Of a DNA stretch of 48,661 nucleotides, positions 33,253 to 42,501 are shown in pieces. The notes beneath the pieces were generated by a model. The model made no database searches, was not told the origin of the DNA, and was given only the letters and a program-made list of their open reading frames with translations. The stretch covers positions 29,698-78,358 of the forward strand of contig DBTT01000009.1 of NCBI GenBank assembly GCA_002307185.1, in the 5' to 3' direction. Made by a program: the position numbers and the translations under genes. How positions within the stretch are numbered: the first letter of the stretch is position 1; every line of letters starts with the position of its first letter. Source of the stretch: Bacteroidales bacterium UBA1309. Lineage in GTDB: Bacteria > Bacteroidota > Bacteroidia > Bacteroidales > Dysgonomonadaceae.

Positions 33253-35367
33253 GTGACATATATGAAAAATCTATTAGCAAAATCTATCAATCTCAAAGAC
33301 GGCACTCCTGAATTGAAAAGAGACGAAATCCGGCAATATTTTTTGAAAACTTGGGAAATTGATGAAAAACTATATACACAACTAGCCGACGATGATACTT
33401 TTTATCAAAAAGGAGATCCGTTGCGTCATGTGATTTTGTTCTATCTGGGACATACGGCTGTTTTCTTTATCAACAAATTGTTTTTGGCCAAATTGATTGA
33501 TTCCCGATTGAATCCTGTTTTCGAATCCATTTTTGCCATCGGCGTGGACGAAATGAGCTGGGATGATTGGGATGCAACCCACTACGACTGGCCGCCCGTG
33601 GATCACGTTCGTGAGTATAGGAACAAGGCGAAGAGCCTAATATTGGAAGTGATTGATCGCACTCCATTGAACCTTCCCATAAGCTGGAACGACCCTTTTT
33701 GGATAGTCCTGATGGGCATCGAGCATGAACGGATTCATCTGGAAACATCGTCGGTGCTAATCCGACAGTTGCCGCTCGGAAAAGTGGCGAGTGGTCGTTT
33801 TGGCGAAATTTGCCAACAGCGGGGAAGCGCACCGTCAAACACTTTCCTTCCTGTGCCGGGTGGCGAAATGAAATTGGGAAAAACGTTAGACCATCCGCTG
33901 TATGGCTGGGACAACGAATATGGTAGCAGAATGGAGCAAGTAGAGGGCTTTTACGCCACTCAGATGCTCGTCTCAAATGAGGAATACTTGGCTTTTATCA
34001 ACGACAATGGATACAACACCGAAAGTTATTGGACGGAAGAAGGTTGGAATTGGCGAAATTTCAAGCAGGCTTCCATGCCGCTCTTTTGGCGAAAAGATGG
34101 AGAGGAATATCGCTTGAGGCTTGTAGCCGAAGAAATCCCGATGCCGTGGAATTGGCCTGTGGAGGTGAATTATCTGGAGGCAAAGGCTTATTGCAACTGG
34201 CTGTCGGCAACACAGGGAAAGGCCTTCCGCTTGCCAACAGAGGCGGAATGGTACAGGTTGGTGGATCATTGCAAGATTACTGATGTTACGGACTGGAATG
34301 TAGCCCCCGGAAATATCAGCCTCGAACATTTTGCCTCGCCTTGTCCCGTGGATATGTTCCGGAACGGTGATTTCTACGATGTCGTTGGCAATGTGTGGCA
34401 ATGGACTGAAACACCGATCACTGGATTTCCTGGTTTTGGCGTTCATCCGATGTATGATGATTTTTCAACACCCACTTTCGACGGCAAGCACAACCTGATT
34501 AAAGGTGGATCGTGGATTTCTACTGGAAATGAGGCGACTTTGCATTCCCGGTATGCTTTCCGCCGCCATTTCTATCAGCATGCTGGGTTCCGTATCGTGC
34601 AATCTGAACAACCGCTCCAAATCGAAAACGATGAGTATGAAACGGACAATGAGGTGGCAAACTCTTGCGAAAACAATTGGGGCGATGTCTTTGGGACGAA
34701 AAACAATTTTCACAAGGAACTGGCCCGTTTTATTTTAGATCATACGCAAGGCAAGAAAATAGGCAAAGTGCTTGACCTTAATGCTGGCACTGGCCGGTTG
34801 GCATTTGAACTTGCCCCACATGTTGAATCTATCTCTGCCATTGATTTTTCCGCACGGTTTATCCGGATGCCTATTCAATTGCAGGAAAGGGGATTTGTTC
34901 GCTACATTGTGAAGGATGAGGATGAATTGGTATTCTATCGGGAGCTATTGCTGTCCGGAACACGATTGGGCGAAGGAAAAGAGAAAATCACTTTCATGCA
35001 GGATAATGCCAACAACTTGAAGCCCGTTTATACTGGTTATGACTTCATCATTGTTTCCAATTTGCTGGAAGAACTGACTAATCCTATCGATTTTCTGCAA
35101 CGCATTCACGAACGGTTAAATCGCGGTGGAACGCTTGTTTTGGCATCCACTTACGATTGGGAAACAAATAACATACGGAAAGAATACTATCCTGGAGGAT
35201 TCAAGCGGGATGGGGAACCTGTGACCTCTTTCGAAGGCATAAAACAGATTTTGGAAGAGCATTTTTCTTTGGAAAAGCAGCCTTCCGACCTCACTGTGAA
35301 TCTTCGGAAAAGTTCCAGAAGCTCAGAGGTGAAGCTTTCACAGGTCAGCGTTTGGCGATTGAAATAA
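33253..35367 (+). CDS. ovoA: 5-histidylcysteine sulfoxide synthase / mercaptohistidine N-methyltransferase (ovothiol biosynthesis)
   Basis: Bifunctional ovothiol enzyme of 704 residues. The N-terminal DinB-like domain (about 1-180) carries the iron ligand region: RHVILFYLGHTAVFF (H59, H67) and GIEHERIHLET with H158 and H162. The central FGE-sulfatase-like domain (about 195-455) contains FLPVPGGEMKLGK, LPTEAEWYRL and GGSWISTGNEAT. A class I methyltransferase (about 480-704) has the SAM motif KVLDLNAGTGRL from residue 505 and DFIIVSNLLEEL. This three-domain order separates OvoA from EgtB, which lacks the C-terminal methyltransferase. The enzyme joins cysteine to histidine with O2 and an iron centre, then N-methylates the product; a separate lyase (OvoB) is needed and none is seen here. 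The start may also be the Met three codons later. Confidence 0.9.
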   Translation: MTYMKNLLAKSINLKDGTPELKRDEIRQYFLKTWEIDEKLYTQLADDDTFYQKGDPLRHVILFYLGHTAVFFINKLFLAKLIDSRLNPVFESIFAIGVDEMSWDDWDATHYDWPPVDHVREYRNKAKSLILEVIDRTPLNLPISWNDPFWIVLMGIEHERIHLETSSVLIRQLPLGKVASGRFGEICQQRGSAPSNTFLPVPGGEMKLGKTLDHPLYGWDNEYGSRMEQVEGFYATQMLVSNEEYLAFINDNGYNTESYWTEEGWNWRNFKQASMPLFWRKDGEEYRLRLVAEEIPMPWNWPVEVNYLEAKAYCNWLSATQGKAFRLPTEAEWYRLVDHCKITDVTDWNVAPGNISLEHFASPCPVDMFRNGDFYDVVGNVWQWTETPITGFPGFGVHPMYDDFSTPTFDGKHNLIKGGSWISTGNEATLHSRYAFRRHFYQHAGFRIVQSEQPLQIENDEYETDNEVANSCENNWGDVFGTKNNFHKELARFILDHTQGKKIGKVLDLNAGTGRLAFELAPHVESISAIDFSARFIRMPIQLQERGFVRYIVKDEDELVFYRELLLSGTRLGEGKEKITFMQDNANNLKPVYTGYDFIIVSNLLEELTNPIDFLQRIHERLNRGGTLVLASTYDWETNNIRKEYYPGGFKRDGEPVTSFEGIKQILEEHFSLEKQPSDLTVNLRKSSRSSEVKLSQVSVWRLK

Positions 35368-35457
35368 ATGTCCTCGTTTTTCAAATCACGGAAATTTCAA
35401 CTTATTGCATTGACCGTAGCAACCTCTCCAAAGTAGGTTTACATACCTCATAGATGA

Positions 35458-35490
35458 AATAAGGCTACCTTTAGGGGTAGCCTTATTCTT
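35458..35490. terminator. intrinsic terminator between ovoA and asnB (convergent)
   Basis: A perfect 12-bp stem AATAAGGCTACC / GGTAGCCTTATT with a 6-base loop, followed by CTTATATTTATT. The A/T flanks could also serve the minus strand. Confidence 0.8.
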
Positions 35491-35538
35491 ATATTTATTG
35501 AGGTTAATTCAAGATTTTCAAAACCTTTGCTTCAAATA

Positions 35539-37209
35539 TCATTTTCCACTGGGAGATTCGTGAACAGAAAGAACCGATCTGCCGGATGGGTCGATGCTGT
35601 TCTTGAACGCTTCGTCCCACTCCAATGCAGCAGGTGTGCTGCAAGCAACCGAAGGGACAGATGGAACTGTTTGAGCTGCTGAAGACGATGGGAAATGTTC
35701 TTCAAACATGGTCCTGTACCAATACTCTTCCTTCGACATGGGCGGATTGATTGGAAATCTTTCAGCGGCTTTGGCCATCTGATCGTCCGAGATCTTTTTG
35801 CTTGCCACGTCCTTCAACGTGTCTATCCAATTGTAACCAACCCCGTCTGAGAATTGTTCTTTTTGTCTCCAGGTAACACTTTCCGGAAGATAGTCTTCGA
35901 ATGCCTTACGCAGGATATGCTTTTCTATTTTGCCATGACCGCACATCTTGTCTTTGGGATTCAAGTGCATGGCAGTGTCAATGAATTCGATGTCAAGGAA
36001 CGGCACGCGGCCTTCCACACCCCAAGCTGCAAGCGTTTTGTTGGCACGGAGGCAGTCGTATAGGTGGAGCTTGTCCATTTTGCGGACGGTTTCTTCGTGG
36101 AATTCTTTTGCGTTCGGAGCTTTATGGAAATAGAGGTAACCACCGAATAATTCATCGGAGCCTTCTCCTGAAAGCACCATTTTCACACCCATGGACTTGA
36201 TGAAACGAGCTAACAAATACATCGGGGTGGAAGCCCGGATGGTTGTCACGTCGTAGGTTTCAATATGATAAATAACATCGCTCAAAGCATCCAGTGCCTC
36301 TTCGATGGTGAAATTGATTTCGTGGTGTATCGTGCCAATGTAATCGGCTACCTTGCGTGCGGCCACCAAGTCGGGCGCACCTTTTAGGCCAATGGCAAAA
36401 GAGTGGAGTTGCGGCCACCAAGCGTCTTGGTCGGTGCCCGCTTCAATTCTTTTTCCTGCATATTTTTTTGCAACGGCAGAGATGATGGAAGAATCAAGGC
36501 CACCGGAAAGCAAAACGCCGTATGGGACATCCGACATGAGTTGGCGATGAACTGCATTTTCAAGGGATTCCCTTAATTCGTCGATGTTCGATTCGTTATC
36601 TTTCACCGCATCGTACTCCATCCAGTCGCGTTTGTACCAACGTACCATTTTTCCTTCGCGGCTGTCGTAGTAGTGTCCCGGTTGAAATTCCTTAATCTCC
36701 ACACAAACGCCTTCAAGTGCCTTTAATTCGCTGGCGACGAAAAATTGTCCGAGAGAATCGTATCCATAATAAAGGGGAATGATTCCGATGTGGTCGCGTC
36801 CGATCAGAAACGAGTCGTTTTCCTTGTCGTAAAGTGCGAAAGCATAAATCCCATTTAGCTCGTTGAAGAGTTCGATGCCTTTTTCCCGATAGAGGGAAAG
36901 AATGACTTCGCAGTCGGATTTGGATTGGAATTCGTAGGTGCCGGCTTGACGATCCCGAATTTCCTGATGATTATAAATCTCGCCATTTACGGCTAATATC
37001 AAGTTCTTATCCTTGCTGTATTGAGGTTGTCCACCTGAAGCAACATCCACAATTGCCAAGCGCTCATGGGCAAGAATTGCTTTATCTCCACAATAAATTC
37101 CAGACCAATCCGGGCCACGATGACGAATTCTTTTTGCCATCTTCAAAATCAAAGGGCGTAAAATCTCCGCATCACTTTTAAGCTCGAAAGCCCCAACAAA
37201 TCCACACAT
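35539..37209 (-). CDS. asnB: asparagine synthase B, glutamine-hydrolysing
   Basis: Cytoplasmic enzyme that amidates aspartate using glutamine and ATP. The catalytic Cys2 is exposed in MCGFVGAFE (the family usually has CGIVG, so Phe replaces Ile). The N-terminal Ntn amidotransferase domain (1 to about 190) includes RHRGPDWSGIY and LAVNGEIYNHQEIR. The synthase domain has the PP-loop LLSGGLDSSII and EGSDELFGGYLYFHKAP. The C-terminal tail (SKEEYWYRTMFEEHFP) is typical of AsnB. At 556 residues it is full length. It is divergent from the beta-galactosidase gene across a 547-bp intergenic region. Confidence 0.97.
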   Translation of the reverse strand: MCGFVGAFELKSDAEILRPLILKMAKRIRHRGPDWSGIYCGDKAILAHERLAIVDVASGGQPQYSKDKNLILAVNGEIYNHQEIRDRQAGTYEFQSKSDCEVILSLYREKGIELFNELNGIYAFALYDKENDSFLIGRDHIGIIPLYYGYDSLGQFFVASELKALEGVCVEIKEFQPGHYYDSREGKMVRWYKRDWMEYDAVKDNESNIDELRESLENAVHRQLMSDVPYGVLLSGGLDSSIISAVAKKYAGKRIEAGTDQDAWWPQLHSFAIGLKGAPDLVAARKVADYIGTIHHEINFTIEEALDALSDVIYHIETYDVTTIRASTPMYLLARFIKSMGVKMVLSGEGSDELFGGYLYFHKAPNAKEFHEETVRKMDKLHLYDCLRANKTLAAWGVEGRVPFLDIEFIDTAMHLNPKDKMCGHGKIEKHILRKAFEDYLPESVTWRQKEQFSDGVGYNWIDTLKDVASKKISDDQMAKAAERFPINPPMSKEEYWYRTMFEEHFPSSSAAQTVPSVPSVACSTPAALEWDEAFKNSIDPSGRSVLSVHESPSGK

Positions 37210-37255
37210 ATTTCTATATACTATTATTGTTTATGTTCCACTAATTTTAGTCTGG

Positions 37256-37263
37256 CAAAGGTA
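37256..37263 (-). promoter_or_regulatory. putative -7 promoter element for asnB
   Basis: Reverse-strand TACCTTTG matches TAnnTTTG and lies 46 bp upstream of the asnB start. Confidence 0.5.
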
Positions 37264-37674
37264 TATCAAATTATCCGTAGATTCAGCCTTTTTGCCTGAA
37301 AAAACGTTCAAAAATCGTTATTTTGTTTCAAAAGAGAAGTAAACGGTCCATATACATAGATTACTTGTCTAATATTTAAATTGGGAATAATAAATGAAAT
37401 TTAGTGGCTTCAGCCATCGGAGATCTATGCCAAAAAGGCAATCGATTTTGTTTATTGCTTTGTCATTTTTCTTTGGCGGTTTCATGCCACACTTATTGTG
37501 CTGAACATCGGTCATACTTGTTTTCTTGCGGATATGGGATTCGTTTCGGTGGCATTTTATTTTGCAATCTTTTGGTTGTGCGTGAACTTGCTCGTTTTTT
37601 GTGTTATAAAACTGACTTATTGTAAAAAAAGCATAGTTTTTCTTGTCGGCCTTTTTAACCTGAAGTTTTTTCAA
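37264..37674. other. gene-free AT-rich stretch between asnB and lacZ
   Basis: About 410 bp with no supported gene. Short frames exist on both strands (for example a 101-codon minus-strand frame and an 80-codon hydrophobic plus-strand frame), but none has a recognisable domain, promoter or terminator. I see no tRNA-like or strongly paired structure. Confidence 0.5.
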
Positions 37675-37682
37675 TATATTTG
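37675..37682 (+). promoter_or_regulatory. putative -7 promoter element for the beta-galactosidase gene
   Basis: TATATTTG matches TAnnTTTG, 74 bp before the ATG at 37757. No good -33 element is seen. Confidence 0.35.
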
Positions 37683-37756
37683 TTCACGGTCAGTAAGCAG
37701 CTTAGCTGCAACACATTTTGAAACAATTTTTATTTTCTAAATATACCCGTAAATAA

Positions 37757-40700
37757 ATGAAGATCAAATTATTTTCTCAAGTTCTTTTTTTTGCACTCGC
37801 AACATCAGCCTTTTCCCAAAAGAATGAATGGCTTGATCCCAATGTGAATGCCGTTAACAGGTTGCCGATGCACACCAGCTACTTTGCTTATGAATCGGCA
37901 TCGATGGCAGCCAAAGGAAGTAAGGAATCGTCCGCAAATTTTCTTTCGCTCAATGGTTGGTGGAAATTCAACTGGGTCAAAGATGCCAATCTTCGTCCGC
38001 TTGATTTTTTCAAAACCGGATTCGACGACAACGGCTGGGGCAAGATCTCTGTTCCGGGCATTTGGGAGTTGAAGGGGTTTGGCCAGCCAGTGTATGTCAA
38101 CAATGGTTATCCGTGGAGAAACCAATCTCCGATAAATCCACCAGTTGTCCCGGAAGAAAACAACCATGTGGGCTCGTACCGTCGCGAAATAGTGATTCCC
38201 AATGATTGGAAAGGGAAGGATGTTATCGCCCACTTCGGGGCAGTAAGTTCCAACATGTATCTTTGGGTCAACGGGAAATACGTCGGATATAGCGAGGACA
38301 GCAAGCTGGAAGCCGAATTTGACATCACGCCTTATGTGAAGCCAGGGAAAAACTTGATTGCTTTTCAAGCGTTCCGCTGGTGTGACGGCTCTTATCTCGA
38401 AGATCAAGATTTTTGGCGTCTTTCGGGAGTAGCACGCGATTGTTGGTTGTATTCCCGCACCAAAAAACGGGTGGAAGACATTCGTGTCACGGCCGGTTTG
38501 GATAATGACTACCGCAACGGCAAGCTCGAAGCTGTGATCACCACCAAAGGAAATGTGAGTGTCAACTTGGCATTGCTTGATGCTGCAGGAAAGAAAGTTG
38601 CCGAAAAAAATGTGTCGGGAGCAGGCCGGATCACGGCATCGATAGATGTTGACAATCCTCTGAAATGGACTGCCGAAACTCCCAATCTATATAGTGTGAT
38701 TGCGACAGTAAGCTCTGGAGGCAAGACCTTGGAAGTTATCCCGTTGAAGACTGGCTTTAGAAAAATTGAAATCAAAAATGCCCAATTGTTGGTGAACGGC
38801 CAGCCGGTATTGTTCAAGGGTGTCAACCGTCACGACATGGATCCCGATGAAGGCTACTACGTGAGCCGAGAACGGATGATTCAGGACATCAAGGTAATGA
38901 AAGAATTAAATATCAATGGGGTACGGACTTGCCATTATCCCAATGATGCGTTGTGGTATGAATTGTGCGACCAATATGGTTTGTATGTGGTGGCCGAAGC
39001 CAACCTCGAAACCCACGGCATGGGTTATGGAGAAAAGACTCTTGCCAAAAACCCGACCTTTGCCAAGGCGCATTTGGAACGTAACGAACGCAATGTCCAA
39101 CGTAATTTCAACCACCCTTCGGTGATTTTTTGGTCGCTTGGAAATGAATCGGGCTTCGGTCCTAATTTTGAGGCTTGCTACAAGTGGGTGAAAGCCGAGG
39201 ACAGCAGCCGTCCCGTGCAGTATGAACAAGCGCGTGGAAATGAATTTACCGATATTTATTGCCCGATGTACCTGGATTACAAAGGGTGTGAGAATTATGC
39301 GAGCAATCCGGAAAAAACGAAACCGCTAATCCAATGCGAATATGCCCATGCCATGGGGAATTCAGAAGGAGGGTTCAAAGAATACTGGGATTTAATTCGC
39401 AAGTACCCAAAATACCAAGGAGGATTTATTTGGGATTTTGTGGATCAGGGACTTCGCAAAACCACCGACAAAGGGGTTGAAATCTATGCTTACGGAGGAG
39501 ATTACAACAAGTACGACGCTTCCGACAACAATTTCAATGATAACGGCTTGATCAATCCCGACAGAGGATTGAATCCCCATGCCCACGAAGTGAAATATTT
39601 CTACCAGTCAATCTGGGCCGAACCCATCGACTTGCAAAAGGGTAAAATTAGCATCTACAACGAGAACTTCTTTACCGATCTTTCCGATTATTACGCCGAA
39701 TGGCAGTTGCTTGAAGACGGCGTTGCCACACAATCGGGAGTTGTTTCGGAGTTGAACGTAGCCCCACAAAAGAAAGCGGAATATACTTTGAAATACGATT
39801 TGGCAAAAGTAGATCCCAAAAAGGAAATTTTACTCAATATCAGTTTCAAATTGAAACATGCGAACCAGCTTCTCGCTCCAGGTTTCGAAGTGGCAAAACG
39901 TCAATTGACGGTCACACCCGCTAAGCTCGGAGGGTTTTCACCGGCCAAATCTTTTGGTGCCAGCCAAGATGATTTTATAAAGGTGAAAAACAACGACTAT
40001 AGCTATTTGCAGGTGATTGGGGATAAATTCAGCGTTGAGTTTAATAAATGGACGGGTTGGATCGATGCCTATTCCTACCGAAATATTCCTTTGATTGATA
40101 ATGGCGGAGAATTGAAACCTAATTTCTGGCGTGCTCCCACCGACAACGATATGGGTGCAGATCTTCAAAACAAATACAGCGTTTGGAGAAACCCCGACAT
40201 GAAACTCGATTCTTTGACCAACAAATCGGTGAATAACACGGTGGTTGTTACGGGGTATTATTCTATACCTTCCGTGAAGGGCAAGCTGAAAATGACCTAT
40301 ACGATCGATAATTACGGAAAGATTGGGATAAACCAACTTTTTATGGTTTCGGATTCGGCTAAAGTTCCCGATATGTTCCGTTTTGGAATACAATTGCAAA
40401 TGCCTGTCAGCTTTAGTTCGATTGAATACTACGGCCGTGGACCTTACGAGAACTACTCCGACCGGAATAATTCATCCGATTTAGGCATATACAAGCAAAG
40501 TGTTGGCGAGCAGTTTTATCCTTACATCCGTCCCCAAGAAAACGGGAACAAAACGGATATTCGCTATTTGAAAGTTCATAATAAAGCAGGAAAAGGGCTG
40601 TTGTTCAGGTCTGAAAATCCATTCTCCGGCTCCGCCCTCAACTACAGCATCGAATCTCTTGACGATGGCCCTGAAAAAGAGCAGCGTCACTCTGCTGAAG

Positions 40701-40849
40701 TAGAAAAAGTGAATTACACCAATGTGTGTATCGATAAATTCCAAATGGGCGTTGGTTGCGTGACAAGTTGGGGAGCATTGCCTTTGCCACAATATAGAAT
40801 TCCGTACAAAAATTATGAGTTCAATTTCCAAATAGTACCATTGAAATAA
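37757..40849 (+). CDS. lacZ: secreted GH2 beta-galactosidase
   Basis: Glycoside hydrolase family 2 enzyme of the LacZ long form, exported by a signal peptide (MKIKLFSQVLFFALATSAFS). Order: jelly-roll sugar-binding domain (about 60-230, with YVNNGYPW and LWVNGKYVGYSEDSKLEAEF), Ig-like domain, TIM barrel from about 335 with the acid/base E464 in WSLGNESGFG and the nucleophile E528 in QCEYAHAMGNSEGG, then the Bgal_windup and C-terminal beta-sandwich (FWRAPTDNDMGADLQNKYS; YYGRGPYENYSDRN). Total 1030 residues. Most likely periplasmic or surface-bound release of beta-galactose from glycans. No SusC/D pair is adjacent, so it is not in an obvious utilisation locus here. Confidence 0.95.
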   Translation: MKIKLFSQVLFFALATSAFSQKNEWLDPNVNAVNRLPMHTSYFAYESASMAAKGSKESSANFLSLNGWWKFNWVKDANLRPLDFFKTGFDDNGWGKISVPGIWELKGFGQPVYVNNGYPWRNQSPINPPVVPEENNHVGSYRREIVIPNDWKGKDVIAHFGAVSSNMYLWVNGKYVGYSEDSKLEAEFDITPYVKPGKNLIAFQAFRWCDGSYLEDQDFWRLSGVARDCWLYSRTKKRVEDIRVTAGLDNDYRNGKLEAVITTKGNVSVNLALLDAAGKKVAEKNVSGAGRITASIDVDNPLKWTAETPNLYSVIATVSSGGKTLEVIPLKTGFRKIEIKNAQLLVNGQPVLFKGVNRHDMDPDEGYYVSRERMIQDIKVMKELNINGVRTCHYPNDALWYELCDQYGLYVVAEANLETHGMGYGEKTLAKNPTFAKAHLERNERNVQRNFNHPSVIFWSLGNESGFGPNFEACYKWVKAEDSSRPVQYEQARGNEFTDIYCPMYLDYKGCENYASNPEKTKPLIQCEYAHAMGNSEGGFKEYWDLIRKYPKYQGGFIWDFVDQGLRKTTDKGVEIYAYGGDYNKYDASDNNFNDNGLINPDRGLNPHAHEVKYFYQSIWAEPIDLQKGKISIYNENFFTDLSDYYAEWQLLEDGVATQSGVVSELNVAPQKKAEYTLKYDLAKVDPKKEILLNISFKLKHANQLLAPGFEVAKRQLTVTPAKLGGFSPAKSFGASQDDFIKVKNNDYSYLQVIGDKFSVEFNKWTGWIDAYSYRNIPLIDNGGELKPNFWRAPTDNDMGADLQNKYSVWRNPDMKLDSLTNKSVNNTVVVTGYYSIPSVKGKLKMTYTIDNYGKIGINQLFMVSDSAKVPDMFRFGIQLQMPVSFSSIEYYGRGPYENYSDRNNSSDLGIYKQSVGEQFYPYIRPQENGNKTDIRYLKVHNKAGKGLLFRSENPFSGSALNYSIESLDDGPEKEQRHSAEVEKVNYTNVCIDKFQMGVGCVTSWGALPLPQYRIPYKNYEFNFQIVPLK

Positions 40850-40904
40850 AAAGCTCAAAAGTACCGTGCGAAAACACGGTGCATTTGAAAACTGTGTATA
40901 AAAG

Positions 40905-40958
40905 CTGTGTCCGTAGAAGTCGATCAGAAATGTTGGCTTTTGCGGACACAGTCTTTTT
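40905..40958 (+). terminator. terminator after the beta-galactosidase gene
   Basis: A 9-bp stem CTGTGTCCG / CGGACACAG with a 29-base loop, followed by TCTTTTTATTT. A smaller hairpin ACCGTG-CGAAAA-CACGGT (40863-40880) precedes it. The stretch from here to 41292 holds no supported gene; only a promoter-like element at 41207. Confidence 0.6.
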
Positions 40959-41206
40959 ATTTGTGACACACCCTTAGCTCCTGTGTTATGAAGAATATGG
41001 CAAAAAGGATAATCAATTCCCCATTACAAAACAATGACGATGCGGGATCAAGAAGCACCGCTGCCCCCTGTATGAAAAAAAATGCAAAGTCATGACCTAT
41101 ATGCCCTATTTTTAAACACTTGTATATTAATCATTTGAAACGGCCTAAAATGTTAATTACCCTATATATCGTATTTTATGTGTTGTTTTTTTACTTAAAA
41201 TTTACT

Positions 41207-41214
41207 TATCTTTG
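41207..41214 (+). promoter_or_regulatory. putative -7 promoter element at the start of the RHS accessory region
   Basis: TATCTTTG matches TAnnTTTG, with a TGTTG tract about 21 bp upstream as a weak -33 element. It could start transcription of the whole plus-strand run from 41293 onward. Confidence 0.5.
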
Positions 41215-41292
41215 AGGCGTGATGGTTAACACTTGGCGCAACATGCACATCTAGTTACGCTTGCCGATCCAGTATTTTCAAAAACCCATGAT

Positions 41293-42447
41293 ATGAAGCA
41301 CCCCCCGTTCATTGCATTCTTATTGCTGGCGCATTGTTCCTTGTCCCATGCCCAGCTCAGCCTCGCCTACAACCGCCCGCGTGCGGGTGACAAGCTAGTC
41401 AAATACCAGGTGGAATACAAGGACCCAGGCCCCTCCGGGGAGAACGTCCTCTGGGACTTCAGCAAGCTGAAAACCGTCAACGAGAACTACGCCGTCACCT
41501 ATTCCGCCCCGGAAGTCCTCGGGGACAGCCTCTACGTCCTCGGCTCGAACGCCTACCCGGTGGGCGCCTTTGCGGGCGACAGCGAGCTGGTGGTCGCCAC
41601 CGAACACCACACGCAGTATTTCTTCCGCCTGAAGGGCGACACACTGCTGCTGCTCGGGCACGAGAACCCGCTCACCCAGTTGGAATATGTACTGCCCTAT
41701 ACCCAGGCCGTCTTCCCGCTGAATTACGGGGGCGTCACCACCTACCCTTACCGGGCCAGGGGGACCTATTCCCATACCGATTCCATCTCCACCGAAGGGC
41801 TGGTCACCACCTGGGCCGACGCCTACGGGCGGATGGTGCTGCCCTCGGGCGACACCTTGAGCCAAGTGCTCCGCGTCCGCACCTGGCAGGGCATCGTCAA
41901 CCATGCGGACACGGTGGTCCCGTCCAGGGAGCGGGTGCTCGAAACCTGCCGCTGGTACACCAAGGGCTACCGCTACCCCGTCTTCGAAACCGTGCAGAGC
42001 TACAACCGCAGCGACAGCACCGCCTATTTCAAGACGGCTTTCTTCTTTCCCCCGCAAGACCATTACTACCTGGACACCGACCCCGCCAACAAGGCCATCA
42101 TCGACGCGCTGTGGGACCTGGCCAACAAAGCCAAGGAATCCGGGGATGGAAACGATGCGGGCGCCGGTGCCAAAGGCATGTCCATTGCCGGCCTGCTCAA
42201 CTGCAAGTTCTATCCAAACCCGGTGGTTTCCGACTTGACGGTGGCCTACGAGGTCACGGCGAAGGCCAACGTTTCCTTCGGCCTTTATTCCATCGACGGC
42301 TTCCCCGTCAGCCTGGTGCCGGCAAAGGTCCATGAGCCGGGCTCCTACTCCCTCTCCTTCAACTGCTCGGGCTTGTTTCCCCGCAACTACGTGTTGCGTG
42401 TGGTGGCAAACGACAAGGTGGCGAACGGGGTGGTGATAAAGAAGTGA
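41293..42447 (+). CDS. secreted protein with type IX C-terminal sorting domain
   Basis: Exported protein of unknown function. I choose the start at 41293 (MKHPPFIAFLLLAHCSLSHA), which gives a clean signal peptide; the longer frame from 41233 adds 20 residues. The body (about 21-300) is beta-rich and not recognised. The last 80 residues are a Por-secretion-type sorting tail: KFYPNPVVSDLTVAYEV, then SIDGFPVSLVPA and VLRVVANDKVANGVVIKK. This predicts export through the type IX system and surface attachment. The gene is strikingly GC-rich compared with everything before 41200. It opens the block of accessory genes that ends in two RHS proteins. Confidence 0.7.
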   Translation: MKHPPFIAFLLLAHCSLSHAQLSLAYNRPRAGDKLVKYQVEYKDPGPSGENVLWDFSKLKTVNENYAVTYSAPEVLGDSLYVLGSNAYPVGAFAGDSELVVATEHHTQYFFRLKGDTLLLLGHENPLTQLEYVLPYTQAVFPLNYGGVTTYPYRARGTYSHTDSISTEGLVTTWADAYGRMVLPSGDTLSQVLRVRTWQGIVNHADTVVPSRERVLETCRWYTKGYRYPVFETVQSYNRSDSTAYFKTAFFFPPQDHYYLDTDPANKAIIDALWDLANKAKESGDGNDAGAGAKGMSIAGLLNCKFYPNPVVSDLTVAYEVTAKANVSFGLYSIDGFPVSLVPAKVHEPGSYSLSFNCSGLFPRNYVLRVVANDKVANGVVIKK

Positions 42448-42501
42448 AGAAAGCTTTTAGCTTCCAACCGATAATCTACAAAACAACAAAGAATATAAAT
42501 T

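Noticed and set aside
37369..37740. Short frames on both strands between asnB and lacZ (101 and 80 codons)
   Set aside because: No promoter, domain or terminator fits; hydrophobic or Lys-rich composition follows from the AT-rich sequence.
40988..41095. 35-codon frame after the beta-galactosidase terminator
   Set aside because: No promoter and a polar, unremarkable sequence; probably chance.
41395..42333. 312-codon minus-strand frame opposite the type IX cargo gene
   Set aside because: Composition (Val, Gly, Asp, His repeats) is that of a GC-driven shadow; the plus strand has a signal peptide and sorting tail.
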